Below, one piece after another: positions 15,300-24,961 of a DNA stretch of 64,000 bases (positions are counted from its first letter, which is position 1; every line of letters starts with the position of its first letter). The notes beneath the pieces were generated by a model. The model made no database searches and was not told where the DNA came from. It saw only the letters and a program-made list of their open reading frames with translations. Position numbers and translations under genes: made by a program. The stretch covers positions 1-64,000 of the forward strand of contig NZ_JAUSRN010000011.1 of assembly GCF_030811855.1 (NCBI RefSeq), read 5' to 3'. The DNA is from Variovorax paradoxus. Lineage in GTDB: Bacteria > Pseudomonadota > Gammaproteobacteria > Burkholderiales > Burkholderiaceae_C.

Positions 15300-16301
15300 T
15301 TACTTCGAAACGACCTTCACCATTTCGAGGCACTTGTTCGAGTAGCCCCATTCGTTGTCGTACCAGCTCACGAGCTTCACGAAGGTACCGTCCAGGGCAA
15401 TGCCGGCTTCAGCGTCGAAAATCGAGGTGCGCGGGTCGCCGCGGAAGTCGGTGGCCACCACCTTGTCTTCGGTGTAGCCGAGCACGCCCTTGAGTGCGCC
15501 TTCGCTCTGCGACTTCATTTCAGCGCAGATTTCCTTGTAGGTGGCTTCCTTCTCCAGCTCGACCGTCAGGTCGACCACCGACACGTCGGAGGTCGGCACG
15601 CGGAAGCTCATGCCGGTGAGCTTCTTGTTGAGCTCGGGGATCACCACGCCCACGGCCTTGGCCGCGCCGGTGCTCGAGGGAATGATGTTTTCCAGGATGC
15701 CGCGGCCGCCGCGCCAGTCCTTGTTGCTCGGGCCGTCGACGGTCTTCTGCGTGGCGGTGGCGGCGTGCACGGTGGTCATCAGGCCGCGCTTGATGCCCCA
15801 CTTGTCGTTCAGCACCTTGGCGAGCGGCGCCAGGCAGTTGGTGGTGCAGCTGGCGTTGCTGACAATGGCTTCGCCGGCGTACTTCTTGTCGTTCACGCCG
15901 TAGACGAACATGGGCGTGTCGTCCTTCGACGGGGCCGACATGATCACCTTCTTGGCGCCTGCTTCCAGGTGCTTCTGGCAGGTTTCCTTGGTGAGGAAGA
16001 GGCCGGTCGACTCGAGCACGATGTCGGCGCCGACTTCGTTCCACTTCAGTTGCGACGGGTCGCGCTCTTGCGTGAGGCGGATCTTCTTGCCGTTGACGAT
16101 CAGCGTGTTGCCTTCAACCGTGACTTCGCCCTTGAAGCGGCCGTGCACCGAGTCGTACTGGAGCATGTAGGCCAGGTAGTCGGGCTCGAGCAAGTCGTTG
16201 ATGGCAACGATTTCGATGTCGTTCTTGAAGTTCTGCACCGCTGCGCGCAGCACGTTGCGACCGATACGACCGAAGCCATTGATACCGAGTTTGATAGCCA
16301 T
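15300..16301 (-). CDS. gap: Type I glyceraldehyde-3-phosphate dehydrogenase
   Basis: A 333-residue GAPDH. The NAD-binding GINGFGRIGRNVLRA is at the N-terminus, the catalytic Cys152 is in SNASCTTNCLAP, and SWYDNEWGYSNK is near the C-terminus. It oxidises glyceraldehyde-3-phosphate to 1,3-bisphosphoglycerate in glycolysis, and runs in reverse in gluconeogenesis. The ATG at 16301 has AGGAG 8 nt upstream. It follows transketolase by 62 bp on the same strand, a common tkt-gap pairing in Burkholderiales that links the pentose phosphate pathway to lower glycolysis. Confidence 0.97.
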   Translation of the reverse strand: MAIKLGINGFGRIGRNVLRAAVQNFKNDIEIVAINDLLEPDYLAYMLQYDSVHGRFKGEVTVEGNTLIVNGKKIRLTQERDPSQLKWNEVGADIVLESTGLFLTKETCQKHLEAGAKKVIMSAPSKDDTPMFVYGVNDKKYAGEAIVSNASCTTNCLAPLAKVLNDKWGIKRGLMTTVHAATATQKTVDGPSNKDWRGGRGILENIIPSSTGAAKAVGVVIPELNKKLTGMSFRVPTSDVSVVDLTVELEKEATYKEICAEMKSQSEGALKGVLGYTEDKVVATDFRGDPRTSIFDAEAGIALDGTFVKLVSWYDNEWGYSNKCLEMVKVVSK

Positions 16302-16363
16302 CTGATTTGCTCCTAAGGTTGAAAAACTTTTTGATCGAACAGAAAGAAAACGCCTGGCCGGGC

Positions 16364-18475
16364 TCAGTCGCGCAGGGCGGCTTCGACCGTGGCGGCAACG
16401 TTTTCCGCCGTGAACCCGAAATGCTTGAACAGCGCCGATGCCGGTGCTGACTCGCCGTAGCTGTCGATGCCCACCACGGCTGCGCAGCCGTACTTCCACC
16501 AACCGGCGGTGCAGCCCATTTCGACGGCGATGCGCGGCAGCTTCTTGGGCAGCACGCTCTTCTTGTAGGCCACGTCCTGGCGGTCGAAGGTGGTGGTCGA
16601 GGGCATCGACACCACGCGCACCGCAATTTTCTTCTCGGCCAGCAATTTCTGCGCGGCCAGGGCCAATTGCACCTCGGAACCGGTGGCAATGAGGACCGCG
16701 GCGGTCTTCTTGCTCTTGAGGCCGACGACCTCGGGTTCCGACAGCACATAGGCGCCGCGGCTGATGTCGCCGAGGTCGCCCTTCGGCGCATAGGCGATGT
16801 TCTGGCGGCTCAGCAGCAGTGCGGTGGGCCGCGCCTGGTTCTGCAGCGCCACGGCCCAGGCCACGGCGGTTTCGGCCGTGTCGCCCGGACGCCAGACGTC
16901 GAGGTTCGGAATCAGGCGCAGCGACGCGGCGTGCTCGATCGACTGGTGCGTGGGGCCGTCTTCGCCAAGGCCGATGGAGTCGTGCGTGAACACGTGCACC
17001 ACGCGGCGCTTCATGAGCGCGGCCATGCGGATGGCGTTGCGGCTGTAGTCGCTGAAGGTCAGGAAGGTGCCGCCATAGGGAATGAAGCCGCCATGCAGCG
17101 AGACACCGTTCATGATGCCGGCCATGCCGAACTCGCGCACGCCGTAGTTGATGTGGCGGCCGATCACGCCGTGGGGCGGCTCGGCGTTGTCGGCGGTGCT
17201 CTCGGGTGCGGCTTCGTCTTCGGCGCCCTGGTTGGGCTGCTGGACCGGCACGTCCATGACCACGGCGCCGGTCTTCACATCGAAGCGCATGGCCGCGGTG
17301 CTCTTGGTGTTGGTGAGGTTGGAGCCCGTGAGGTCGGCGCTGCCGCCGAGCATCTCGGGCAGCGCGGCGGTGAAGGCCTCCAGAGCAAGCTGACTGGCCT
17401 TGCGGCTGGCCACGGCTTCGCCCTTGGTGTGGGCGGCCACCACGGTGTCGAAAGCCACCTGGTGGAAGTTCTTCGGCAGCTCGCCCTTCATGCGGCGGGT
17501 GAACTCGGCGGCAAGTTCAGGGAAGGACTTGGCGTAGGCGTCGAACTTGTCGTTCCAGGCCGATTCGGCCACGGCGCCTTCGGCCTTGTGGTCCCAGTCG
17601 GCGTAGGCTTCCTGCGGCACTTCGAAGGCCGGGTGCGTCCAGTTCAGCGCGGCGCGGGTGAGGGTGATTTCCTCGGCGCCCAGCGGTTCACCGTGGGCCT
17701 TGGCGGTATTGGCGCGGTTCGGGCTGCCCTTGCCGATCTGCGTCTTGCAGATGATGAGGGTCGGCTTGCTGTCCTGCTTCTTCGCCTTGGCGATGGCCTT
17801 GGACACGTCCTTGGCGTCGTTGCCGTCGATCGGGCCGATGACGTTCCAGCCGTAGGCCTTGAAGCGTTCTTCGGTGTTGTCGATGAACCAGGGCTTCACC
17901 TGGCCGTCGATGCTGATGCCGTTGTCGTCGTACAGCGCAATCAGCTTGTTCAAGTGCCAGGCGCCGGCCAGTGCGCAGGCTTCGTGGCTGACGCCTTCCA
18001 TCATGCAACCGTCGCCCAGGAAGGCGTAGGTGTGATGGTCGACGATCGCGTGGTCCTTGCGGTTGAACTCGGCCGCGAGCAGCTTCTCGGCCAGCGCAAA
18101 GCCCACGGCATTGGTGATGCCCTGGCCCAGCGGGCCGGTGGTGGTTTCTACGCCGGGGGTCACGTCGACTTCGGGATGGCCCGCTGTCTTGCTGTGCAGC
18201 TGGCGGAAGTTCTTGAGCTCGGCAATGGGCAGGTCGTAGCCGGTGAGGTGCAGCACCGCGTACAGCAGCATCGAGGCGTGGCCGTTCGACAGCACGAAGC
18301 GGTCGCGATCGAACCAGTGCGGGTTCGCGGGGTTGTAGCGCAGGTGCTCGCCCCAGAGTGCGACGGCCATGTCGGCCATGCCCATCGGTGCGCCCGGATG
18401 TCCGGAGTTTGCTTGTTGGACGGCATCCATGGCCAGCGCGCGAATCGCGTTGGCCATCAGGGCTTGGTTTGCCAT
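16364..18475 (-). CDS. tkt: Transketolase
   Basis: A 703-residue thiamine-diphosphate enzyme that transfers two-carbon units in the pentose phosphate pathway. Family marks are NSGHPGAPMGMADMA near residue 23, the ThDP motif GDGCMMEGVSHEA, GPTHQSIEHAASLR in the pyrimidine-binding domain, and a C-terminal domain from about 570. Just after residue 400 there is a stretch PNQGAEDEAAPEST that looks like an insertion compared with the common 660-670-residue enzymes. No Shine-Dalgarno precedes the ATG. First gene of tkt-gap; divergent from speD. Confidence 0.97.
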   Translation of the reverse strand: MANQALMANAIRALAMDAVQQANSGHPGAPMGMADMAVALWGEHLRYNPANPHWFDRDRFVLSNGHASMLLYAVLHLTGYDLPIAELKNFRQLHSKTAGHPEVDVTPGVETTTGPLGQGITNAVGFALAEKLLAAEFNRKDHAIVDHHTYAFLGDGCMMEGVSHEACALAGAWHLNKLIALYDDNGISIDGQVKPWFIDNTEERFKAYGWNVIGPIDGNDAKDVSKAIAKAKKQDSKPTLIICKTQIGKGSPNRANTAKAHGEPLGAEEITLTRAALNWTHPAFEVPQEAYADWDHKAEGAVAESAWNDKFDAYAKSFPELAAEFTRRMKGELPKNFHQVAFDTVVAAHTKGEAVASRKASQLALEAFTAALPEMLGGSADLTGSNLTNTKSTAAMRFDVKTGAVVMDVPVQQPNQGAEDEAAPESTADNAEPPHGVIGRHINYGVREFGMAGIMNGVSLHGGFIPYGGTFLTFSDYSRNAIRMAALMKRRVVHVFTHDSIGLGEDGPTHQSIEHAASLRLIPNLDVWRPGDTAETAVAWAVALQNQARPTALLLSRQNIAYAPKGDLGDISRGAYVLSEPEVVGLKSKKTAAVLIATGSEVQLALAAQKLLAEKKIAVRVVSMPSTTTFDRQDVAYKKSVLPKKLPRIAVEMGCTAGWWKYGCAAVVGIDSYGESAPASALFKHFGFTAENVAATVEAALRD

Positions 18476-18610
18476 GGGCGGAGGACTTTCGGGGAATGTG
18501 GATTGGGGGGAACCCGCGATTTTACCGGGCTCGCTCCGACCCCCTCCAATACGCCCTGTGCACCCGGCCGATGTTCTTTGGCAGTGCCCGGACTGCTAGA
18601 GTTGCCACCC

Positions 18611-18991
18611 ATGCATGGGTTGCACCTCACCGCCGATCTCCACGACTGCCAATGCGGGATGCAATGGCTCACCGACAAGGAGGCGCTCGGCGCCGTCTGC
18701 CTCAAGGCGGTCACCGCCGCCGGGCTGCAGCCGGTGGGCAAGCTGGTCCATGGATTCCCGGCCACGCCAGAAGGGCCGGGCGGCGTGACGGCCACGGTGC
18801 TGCTGGCCGAATCGCACCTGTGCATCCACACCTGGCCCGAACAGCGTGGCGCCACGCTCGACGTGTATGTGTGCAACTTCGGCGGCGACCATTCGGCCAA
18901 GGCGCATGCGCTGATGGAATGCCTGGTCTCATTGTTCAAGCCCGGTCACAGCGAACGCAACGAGTTGCTGCGCGGCAAGGTGGCGGCTTGA
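18611..18991 (+). CDS. speD: S-adenosylmethionine decarboxylase proenzyme
   Basis: A 126-residue pyruvoyl-dependent decarboxylase of the short bacterial type. The self-processing site is visible in LLAESHLCIHTWPE, where cleavage before Ser68 would create the pyruvoyl group; DVYVCNFGG carries the conserved Cys. The product, decarboxylated SAM, is the aminopropyl donor for polyamine synthesis. It is the first gene of an overlapping speD-murU-pepP set: its TGA lies within TTGA, shared with the next start. No speE is adjacent; an aminopropyltransferase with membrane segments lies at 35.5-37.0 kb. Confidence 0.92.
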   Translation: MHGLHLTADLHDCQCGMQWLTDKEALGAVCLKAVTAAGLQPVGKLVHGFPATPEGPGGVTATVLLAESHLCIHTWPEQRGATLDVYVCNFGGDHSAKAHALMECLVSLFKPGHSERNELLRGKVAA

Positions 18992-19725
18992 GCACCCGGG
19001 CTTCCGTACGAGCGATGATCCTTGCCGCAGGCCGCGGCGAGCGCATGCGGCCGCTGACCGACACCACGCCCAAGCCGCTGCTCGAAGTGCGCGGCAAGCC
19101 GCTGATGCAATGGCCGATGGAGGCGCTGGCCGCTGGCGGCTTCACCGAACTGGTGGTCAACACCGACTGGCTCGGCGAGAAGATTTCCGGCCGGTTCGGC
19201 GCGAAGCCATTGCTGAATGGGCGCAGCGCGCTATCAATTTCATATTCCGACGAAGGCCGCGACTTTGGCGGAGCGCTGGAAACGGCCGGTGGCATCGTGC
19301 GCGCATTGCCCCAGCTGGGCGAGGTTTTCTGGGTCGCAGCCGGTGATGTGTTCGCGCCGGATTTCGCCTTCACGCAGGCTGCGGTCGACCGCTTCGCAGC
19401 CAGCGGCAAGCTCGCGCACCTGTGGCTGGTGCCGAACCCGGCGCACAACCTGAAGGGCGATTTCGGACTGTCCGCCGATGGCCTCGCACTCAATTCGGCG
19501 GCGGAGAAGTACACCTTCTCGACGATCGGCCTGTACCGCGCAGCGATCTTTGCGCCGCCGTACTGCAACATTCCCCCCGGCAACCCGGCGGGCGCCAAAG
19601 CCCCGCTTGCACCCATCCTGCGCGCCGCGATGGACAATGAACTCGTGAGCGCCGAGCTCTACACCGGGCCCTGGACCGATGTGGGAACGCCCGAACGGCT
19701 TCTTCAACTGAACACGCCAAGATGA
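18988..19725 (+). CDS. murU: Nucleotidyltransferase, probable N-acetylmuramate-1-phosphate uridylyltransferase MurU
   Basis: A 245-residue sugar-phosphate nucleotidyltransferase with the signature MILAAGRGERMRPLTDTTPK, followed by LLEVRGKPLM and a WVAAGDVFAPDF metal site. MurU converts MurNAc-1-phosphate to UDP-MurNAc in the cell-wall recycling bypass that avoids MurA. The assignment is supported by an AmgK-like kinase, the preceding enzyme, at 48.8 kb; a mannose- or glucose-1-phosphate specificity remains possible. The start is taken as TTG 18988 (TTGA overlap with speD); ATG 19015 would remove nine residues. It overlaps pepP by ATGA. Confidence 0.8.
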   Translation: MSTRASVRAMILAAGRGERMRPLTDTTPKPLLEVRGKPLMQWPMEALAAGGFTELVVNTDWLGEKISGRFGAKPLLNGRSALSISYSDEGRDFGGALETAGGIVRALPQLGEVFWVAAGDVFAPDFAFTQAAVDRFAASGKLAHLWLVPNPAHNLKGDFGLSADGLALNSAAEKYTFSTIGLYRAAIFAPPYCNIPPGNPAGAKAPLAPILRAAMDNELVSAELYTGPWTDVGTPERLLQLNTPR

Positions 19726-21116
19726 CCTCAGAACACAACAAGATCTACGCCGAGCGCCGCGCGCGCCTCGCCTCGCAATTGGGCAAGGACGGCATCGCCA
19801 TCGTGCCGACCGCGCCCGAGCGGCAGCGCAACCGCGACAGCGATTTCTTGTTCCGCCACGACAGCTACTTCTATTACCTGACCGGCTTCACTGAGCCGAA
19901 TGCCTGGCTGGTGCTCGCGGGCGATGGCCGCGCCACGCTGTTCTGTGCGCCCAAGGACCTGGAGCGCGAGATCTGGGACGGATACCGCGTGGGCCCCGAT
20001 GCGGCCCCAGCGGCGCTGGGCGTGGACGATGCTTTCTCGATCAACGAGCTCGACGCAAAACTGCCGAAGCTGCTGGAGAACAAGTCGACCGTGTGGTTCC
20101 CGTTCGCGATTCACAAGGGCCTGGAGACCCGCATCGACGGTTGGCTGCAATCGGTGCGCGCGCGCGTGCGCTACGGCGCGCTGTGCCCCGAGGAGCAGCG
20201 CGACCTGTGCGGGCCGCTCGATGAAATGCGTCTCTTCAAGGACGCGCACGAACAGGACATCATGCGGCGCGCCGCGCAAATCAGCGCGCGTGCCCACATC
20301 CGCGCGATGCAGCTTTCGGCCCGCATGCTGCGCGAAGGCAAGGACGTGCGCGAATACCACCTGGACGCCGAGCTGTTGCATGAATTCCGCCTGGGCGGCT
20401 CGCAGTACCCGGCGTACGGCTCCATCGTGGCGGCCGGTGCCAATGCCTGCGTGCTGCACTACCGCGCCGACGCGGCGCCGGTGCGAAGCGGCGAGCTGGT
20501 GCTGATCGACGCGGGCTGCGAGCTCGACAGCTACGCGAGCGACATCACCCGCACCTTTCCAGGCAACGGCAAGTTCAGCGGACCGCAGCGCGCGCTGTAC
20601 GACCTGGTGCTGGCCAGCCAGGACGCGTCGGCCGCGGCCACCAAGGCCGGCAACCGCTTCACCGATCCGCACGATGCGGCCGTGAAGGTGCTTGCGCAGG
20701 GCATGCTCGACCTGGGCCTGCTCGATGCGAAAAAAGTGGGCGGCGTGGACGACGTGATCGACAGCCGCGCCTACTTCCAGTTCTACATGCACCGCACCGG
20801 CCATTGGCTCGGCATGGACGTGCACGACTGCGGCAGCTACGTCGAGCCCACGCAGGTGGGCGAGGTGAGCGAGCGCAAGGATCCGTTGTCGAACGAAGTC
20901 ATCAAGAACCGGCCGAGCCGCATCCTGCATCCCGGCATGGTGATGACCCTTGAGCCCGGCATCTACGTGCGGCCAGGCGAGGGCGTGCCCGAGCAGTTCC
21001 ACAACATCGGCATCCGCATCGAGGACGACGCGATCGTCACGGCCACCGGTTGCGAACTCATTTCGCGTGGCGTGCCGGTGAAGGCGGACGAGATCGAGGC
21101 GCTGATGCGGGCGTGA
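19722..21116 (+). CDS. pepP: Xaa-Pro aminopeptidase (aminopeptidase P, M24B)
   Basis: A 464-residue dimetal peptidase. The N-terminal AMP_N domain (about 5-140) shows FLFRHDSYFYYLTGF. The pita-bread catalytic domain has the ligands in LIDAGCELDSYASDITRTF (two Asp), HRTGHWLGMDVHDCG (His), LEPGIYV (Glu) and IGIRIEDD (Glu). It removes N-terminal residues that precede proline. Last gene of the overlapping speD-murU-pepP set. Converges on the phytase-like gene. Confidence 0.94.
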   Translation: MTSEHNKIYAERRARLASQLGKDGIAIVPTAPERQRNRDSDFLFRHDSYFYYLTGFTEPNAWLVLAGDGRATLFCAPKDLEREIWDGYRVGPDAAPAALGVDDAFSINELDAKLPKLLENKSTVWFPFAIHKGLETRIDGWLQSVRARVRYGALCPEEQRDLCGPLDEMRLFKDAHEQDIMRRAAQISARAHIRAMQLSARMLREGKDVREYHLDAELLHEFRLGGSQYPAYGSIVAAGANACVLHYRADAAPVRSGELVLIDAGCELDSYASDITRTFPGNGKFSGPQRALYDLVLASQDASAAATKAGNRFTDPHDAAVKVLAQGMLDLGLLDAKKVGGVDDVIDSRAYFQFYMHRTGHWLGMDVHDCGSYVEPTQVGEVSERKDPLSNEVIKNRPSRILHPGMVMTLEPGIYVRPGEGVPEQFHNIGIRIEDDAIVTATGCELISRGVPVKADEIEALMRA

Positions 21117-21156
21117 TCGCCCCCGCTGCGACGCCGATGGCATCGAAGCGGCTTTA

Positions 21157-22509
21157 TTACTTCGCCTGCAGCAGCGCGCCCACTTCGAGCAGCACCAGTT
21201 CGTTGTCGTCGGCCTTGTTCGGCTCGCGGCTGCTGGAGAACGGCAGGTTGTTGTCGTTGCCCACCACGATGTGCGTGGCATCCACCACGTCAACGTTCTC
21301 GATGGTGAAGAACGGGAACTTCAGCACGCCGTCATTGAGCGGCTTGCGCGCGAGCTTGGCCGGGTCGGCAATGTTGAGCAGATCGATGTAGCCGATCTTG
21401 CGCACCGCACCGCCCACGTTGGCGTCGTTCAGCTCGACCTTGTAGACGCGCTTGAATTTGGCGATGTCGTGGAAGCAGTCGGCGCGCTTCTGGCCTTCGG
21501 GGCAGGCCTTGTCGCTCGTGCCTTCACCGTTGTCGCGCTCGATGATGAGGCCGGTGGTGCCGTCGATCATGTTGAAGTCGCCGATGGCGTTGCCGTTGGC
21601 TTCGAGCGGATATTTCCAATGGCGGCCAGTCCATTTTTCAGACGCCACGTCGAACTCCAGCACGCGCAGCGCTTCCTTGCCGTCAAGCCTTTCGTAGTCT
21701 TTTGCCTCGGGGATCCACACCGGGCCTTCGAGCAGCGCGTAGAGCTTGCTGCCGTCCTTCGACGAGGCCATTCCTTCGAAGCCCTTGGAGCGCTTGACCT
21801 GGAAGTCGACCGCACCGCCCGGCGCGCCCGGCGTGGTGACTGCGGGATGGTCGGGCGAGCGCACGGCCTTGCCGTCGACCAGCGTGTCGAACACCGCGAG
21901 CACCTTGCCCTTCAAGTCAGCCTTGATCAGGAAGGGGCCGAACTCCTCGCCGATCCACAGCGCGCCGCCGGCGAACTGGAAGCTCTCGGGGTCGAAGTCC
22001 GAGCCGGTCAGATAGCGCTGTTTCGTGCCTTCGTGAACGATGCGAAAAGGCACCTTCTTGTCGGGATCGTGCAGGAAGACCGTGTCGAGATGGTTGAACT
22101 TGCCGCTCTTGAAGTCCACCTTGTAGTGGTTCAGGTAGAGCATGAAGTCGGGCGAGTTGGCCTTGGCGCCGGCGCCGTTGTCGGTGAGGATCCAGAACGA
22201 CCCGTCGTCCATCTTCTTGATGCCCGAGTGGCCTTGCAGCGGCTGGCCCTTGAAGGGCAGCGAAACACCCGTGCTGCGGCCGGCCGAAAGGCCTTCGACC
22301 GTACCCAGCGCCTCCACGCGCTTGCCCGAGGTGAACTTGCCGCTGGCCTGCAAGTCGGCCGGCGCATCCTTCGGCGCGGCCACGAAGCTCTGCGCGGGCA
22401 ACACGGCGTGGCCGGCGAGCGTCGCGGGGAAGGCGGTCTGTGCGGCGGCGTTGCCGCAGGCGAGCGCGGCGGCAAGGGCGATGAAGGAGAGAGAAGCGAA
22501 GCGCGTCAT
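21157..22509 (-). CDS. Esterase-like activity of phytase family protein, exported
   Basis: A 450-residue exported beta-propeller protein. A Sec signal peptide (FASLSFIALAAALACGNAAAQ) is followed by a phytase-like fold with GHSGIKKMDDGSFWILTDNG, SFQFAGGALWIGEEFGPF, GFEGMASSKDGSKLYALLEG and DFNMIDGTTGLIIERDNG, the pattern of the PF13449 family. It probably hydrolyses a phosphoester in the periplasm; the substrate is unknown. ATG 22509 puts the signal peptide at the right place. It lies downstream of pbpC on the same strand with a 76-bp gap. Confidence 0.88.
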   Translation of the reverse strand: MTRFASLSFIALAAALACGNAAAQTAFPATLAGHAVLPAQSFVAAPKDAPADLQASGKFTSGKRVEALGTVEGLSAGRSTGVSLPFKGQPLQGHSGIKKMDDGSFWILTDNGAGAKANSPDFMLYLNHYKVDFKSGKFNHLDTVFLHDPDKKVPFRIVHEGTKQRYLTGSDFDPESFQFAGGALWIGEEFGPFLIKADLKGKVLAVFDTLVDGKAVRSPDHPAVTTPGAPGGAVDFQVKRSKGFEGMASSKDGSKLYALLEGPVWIPEAKDYERLDGKEALRVLEFDVASEKWTGRHWKYPLEANGNAIGDFNMIDGTTGLIIERDNGEGTSDKACPEGQKRADCFHDIAKFKRVYKVELNDANVGGAVRKIGYIDLLNIADPAKLARKPLNDGVLKFPFFTIENVDVVDATHIVVGNDNNLPFSSSREPNKADDNELVLLEVGALLQAK

Positions 22510-22585
22510 GAGCAAGAAGAAAGGTTTCAGTCGAAACGCGAGACCATGCCGATTGCGCGTGACGCGGCCATGACATGCAGCCGGG

Positions 22586-24961
22586 TCAGGGTGCGATGTC
22601 GACGGTGACCTCGCGCGATTCGGCGCGCCCCTGGTCATCGACCGCGCGCAGCACGTAGCGCCGGCCCGTCTCCGCGAGGTCGGGCATCCAGGTGATGCCC
22701 TCGCCGGGCGCCGCGCGGCCGATCAGCGCATCGTCCGCGAACCAGTAGATCGTCTGCGTGCCCGCAGCCGCTTCGGCGCGCAGCACCAGCGGCTCGGGCT
22801 TCTTCACCCGCAGTGTGTGCCGGACGCCGCGCAATGGCGAGGTGATGAGCGGCGCCGTCTCTGAAGAAGCCTTGCCTTTCTCGCAGCCGTCGGCCGGCAG
22901 GCTCGCGCGTGGCAGCCCGGCTTGCCGGAACAGGCGGCGCATGTCGCTGCCCCATTGCTCGACCACTTGCTGGCGTGCGTGAGGCTGCGGGCCGCACACC
23001 ACCTTGCCGGTCGTCTCGTCGACCCACACCGCGCGATGCAGGTTGCTGACCTGAATCGGCGATTTGCCAGCAATGAACCATGTGGTGGTGCGTACCGGGC
23101 ACAGCGCATCGGGCAGGCCGCCAGTGGCGGTGCAGACCTCGACTTGGCGCAAGTCCGCAGGCTGCCGCGTTGCGACCTCGCCGGGATCGAGCCGCTCGGC
23201 GCGCAGCGCATCGACCATGCGCAGGAACAGCGGCGCAGCCGCATCCACGCCGACGAGCGCCGGGTTGCTGGTGCCGTCGAAATTGCCGACCCACACCACG
23301 AGCACATGCCGGCCGAACACGCCCGCGGTCCATGCATCGCGGAAGCCCCACGAGGTGCCCGTCTTCCATGCGATGGCCGGCCGCGCGGGCAGGGTGGTGT
23401 CAGGCCGCGGCGTGTGGCGCAGCATGTCGAGCGTGATGAACGAAGCCTCTTCGCTCAACAGGCGCAGCGGCTGGGCCGGCCGCTCGTCGGGCGCGGGCTG
23501 CGTGTAGCGCAGCGGCTGCGAGATGCCGCCGTTGGCCAGCGTCGCATAGAGGCCAGCGAGTTCCTCCGGCGTGACCTCGCCACCACCCAGCACCAGCGCC
23601 AGGCCGTAGTGCGATTCGCTCTGCAGCTTCGAAACGCCCGCCAGCCGCATGAAGTCGTAGAGCCCCGGCTTCGAGAGCTTCGCGGCCACGGCCACCGCCG
23701 GGATGTTGCGGCTGCGGATCAGCGCCTCCTGCGCGGGCAGTGGGCCGGCGAATCGATGGTCGAAATTCTCGGGTGTGTAGGGCCCGAAGGACGTCGGCGC
23801 ATCCTTCAGCATCGTCTTCGGATGCAGGAGGCCCTGGTCGAGCGCCAGCGCATAGATGAAGGGCTTGAGCGTGGAGCCCGGCGAGCGCTTGGCCTGCGTG
23901 CCATTGACCTGGCCCGCGATGGCGTCGTTGTGCCAATCGGCCGAGCCGATCAAGGCGCGCACCTGCATCGTCGAGGCGTCGAGCAGCAGCGCGCTCGCGT
24001 TGGTCATGCCCACGTCGGCATGCGTGCGCAGGTACTGGCCCATCACGCGTTCGAGCGTGGCCTGCATGCGCAGGTCGATGGTGGTCCGGATTTCCTGCAC
24101 GCCGCGCTCCTGCGCGAGCAGCATGTCGGTGGCGTGCGGTGCAAGAAAGGGCAAGCTGCCGCGCGACTGCGCCGACAGCGCGAGCTGCGCGTCGGGCGCG
24201 TGCTGCTTCGCGGTCGGGTCGCGCTCGGCCCACAGCGCCCAGAGCCGCTCGCGTGCCGACTGCAGTTCGGCATTGCGGCCGCGCTCGGCAATTCGCTTGA
24301 CGGGGTTCTGCGGAATCACCGCGAGCGTCAGCGCTTCGGGCAGGCTGAGCTTGGCGGCGTCCTTGCGAAAGTAGATGAGGCTCGCGGCCTGCACGCCTTC
24401 GATGTTGCCGCCGTAGGGGGCGGTGTTGAGGTACGCCTCGAGGATCTCGCGCTTGCTGAAGCGCGCCTCCAGCCACAGCGCCGCGCCGATCTGCGCGCCC
24501 TTGCCCATGGCCGTGCGGCTGTCGATGCCGTACACGCGCCGCGCGAGCTGCATCGTGAGCGTCGAGCCGCCCTGCCGCCGCTCGCCGCTCGCAATGCGCC
24601 AAGCGCTGCGCACCAGCGCGGCGGGGTTGACGCCGGGGTGCGCGTAGAAGCGCCGGTCTTCATAGAGCAGCACTGCGTCGATCAACGTTGGAGAGATGCG
24701 GTCGAGCGGCACCCAAAGGCGGTATTGCTCGTCGCGCGCGAGCGTGAGGCGCAACAGCTCGCCGCCTTGTGCGTACACGGCGCGCGAACTGCCGACGGTT
24801 TCGCTCAGCGGTGCGTGGGGCCAGAAGCGCAGCAGCGCGAGCAGCAAGGCAACAGCCACGAAGGCGACCAATGTCTTCCTCCCTCTCCCCGTGTTACTCC
24901 CTCTCCCTCCGGGAGAGGGTTGGGGTGAGGGCAGCGGCGATGAATCAAACGCAGTGGTCAT
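22586..24961 (-). CDS. pbpC: Penicillin-binding protein 1C
   Basis: A 791-residue bifunctional class A PBP. After an N-terminal anchor (about 30-46) comes the GT51 glycosyltransferase with EDRRFYAHPGVNP and RQGGSTLTMQLARRVYG, the transpeptidase with the active-site SxxK in RSPGSTLKPFIYAL, SRN in IRSRNIPAV and KTG in AWKTGTSWGF, and the C-terminal PBP1C domain. It is the partner of the alpha-2-macroglobulin gene just upstream. The first 30 residues (SPLPSPQPSPGGRG) are encoded by a dispersed repeat. TTG at 24871, with GGAGGAAG just ahead and the anchor right after it, may be the true start (761 residues). Confidence 0.93.
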   Translation of the reverse strand: MTTAFDSSPLPSPQPSPGGRGSNTGRGRKTLVAFVAVALLLALLRFWPHAPLSETVGSSRAVYAQGGELLRLTLARDEQYRLWVPLDRISPTLIDAVLLYEDRRFYAHPGVNPAALVRSAWRIASGERRQGGSTLTMQLARRVYGIDSRTAMGKGAQIGAALWLEARFSKREILEAYLNTAPYGGNIEGVQAASLIYFRKDAAKLSLPEALTLAVIPQNPVKRIAERGRNAELQSARERLWALWAERDPTAKQHAPDAQLALSAQSRGSLPFLAPHATDMLLAQERGVQEIRTTIDLRMQATLERVMGQYLRTHADVGMTNASALLLDASTMQVRALIGSADWHNDAIAGQVNGTQAKRSPGSTLKPFIYALALDQGLLHPKTMLKDAPTSFGPYTPENFDHRFAGPLPAQEALIRSRNIPAVAVAAKLSKPGLYDFMRLAGVSKLQSESHYGLALVLGGGEVTPEELAGLYATLANGGISQPLRYTQPAPDERPAQPLRLLSEEASFITLDMLRHTPRPDTTLPARPAIAWKTGTSWGFRDAWTAGVFGRHVLVVWVGNFDGTSNPALVGVDAAAPLFLRMVDALRAERLDPGEVATRQPADLRQVEVCTATGGLPDALCPVRTTTWFIAGKSPIQVSNLHRAVWVDETTGKVVCGPQPHARQQVVEQWGSDMRRLFRQAGLPRASLPADGCEKGKASSETAPLITSPLRGVRHTLRVKKPEPLVLRAEAAAGTQTIYWFADDALIGRAAPGEGITWMPDLAETGRRYVLRAVDDQGRAESREVTVDIAP

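Noticed and set aside
16667..18610. A very long open frame opposite transketolase, running into speD
   Set aside because: It is antisense to a certain gene and reads as low-complexity Gly/Val/Ala/His sequence; only its last 126 codons (speD) show real protein motifs.
24868..24961. Accepting the first 30 residues of PBP1C as a functional domain
   Set aside because: The PLPSPQPSPGGRG-like sequence is encoded by a dispersed repeat, and a better start signal exists at 24871.
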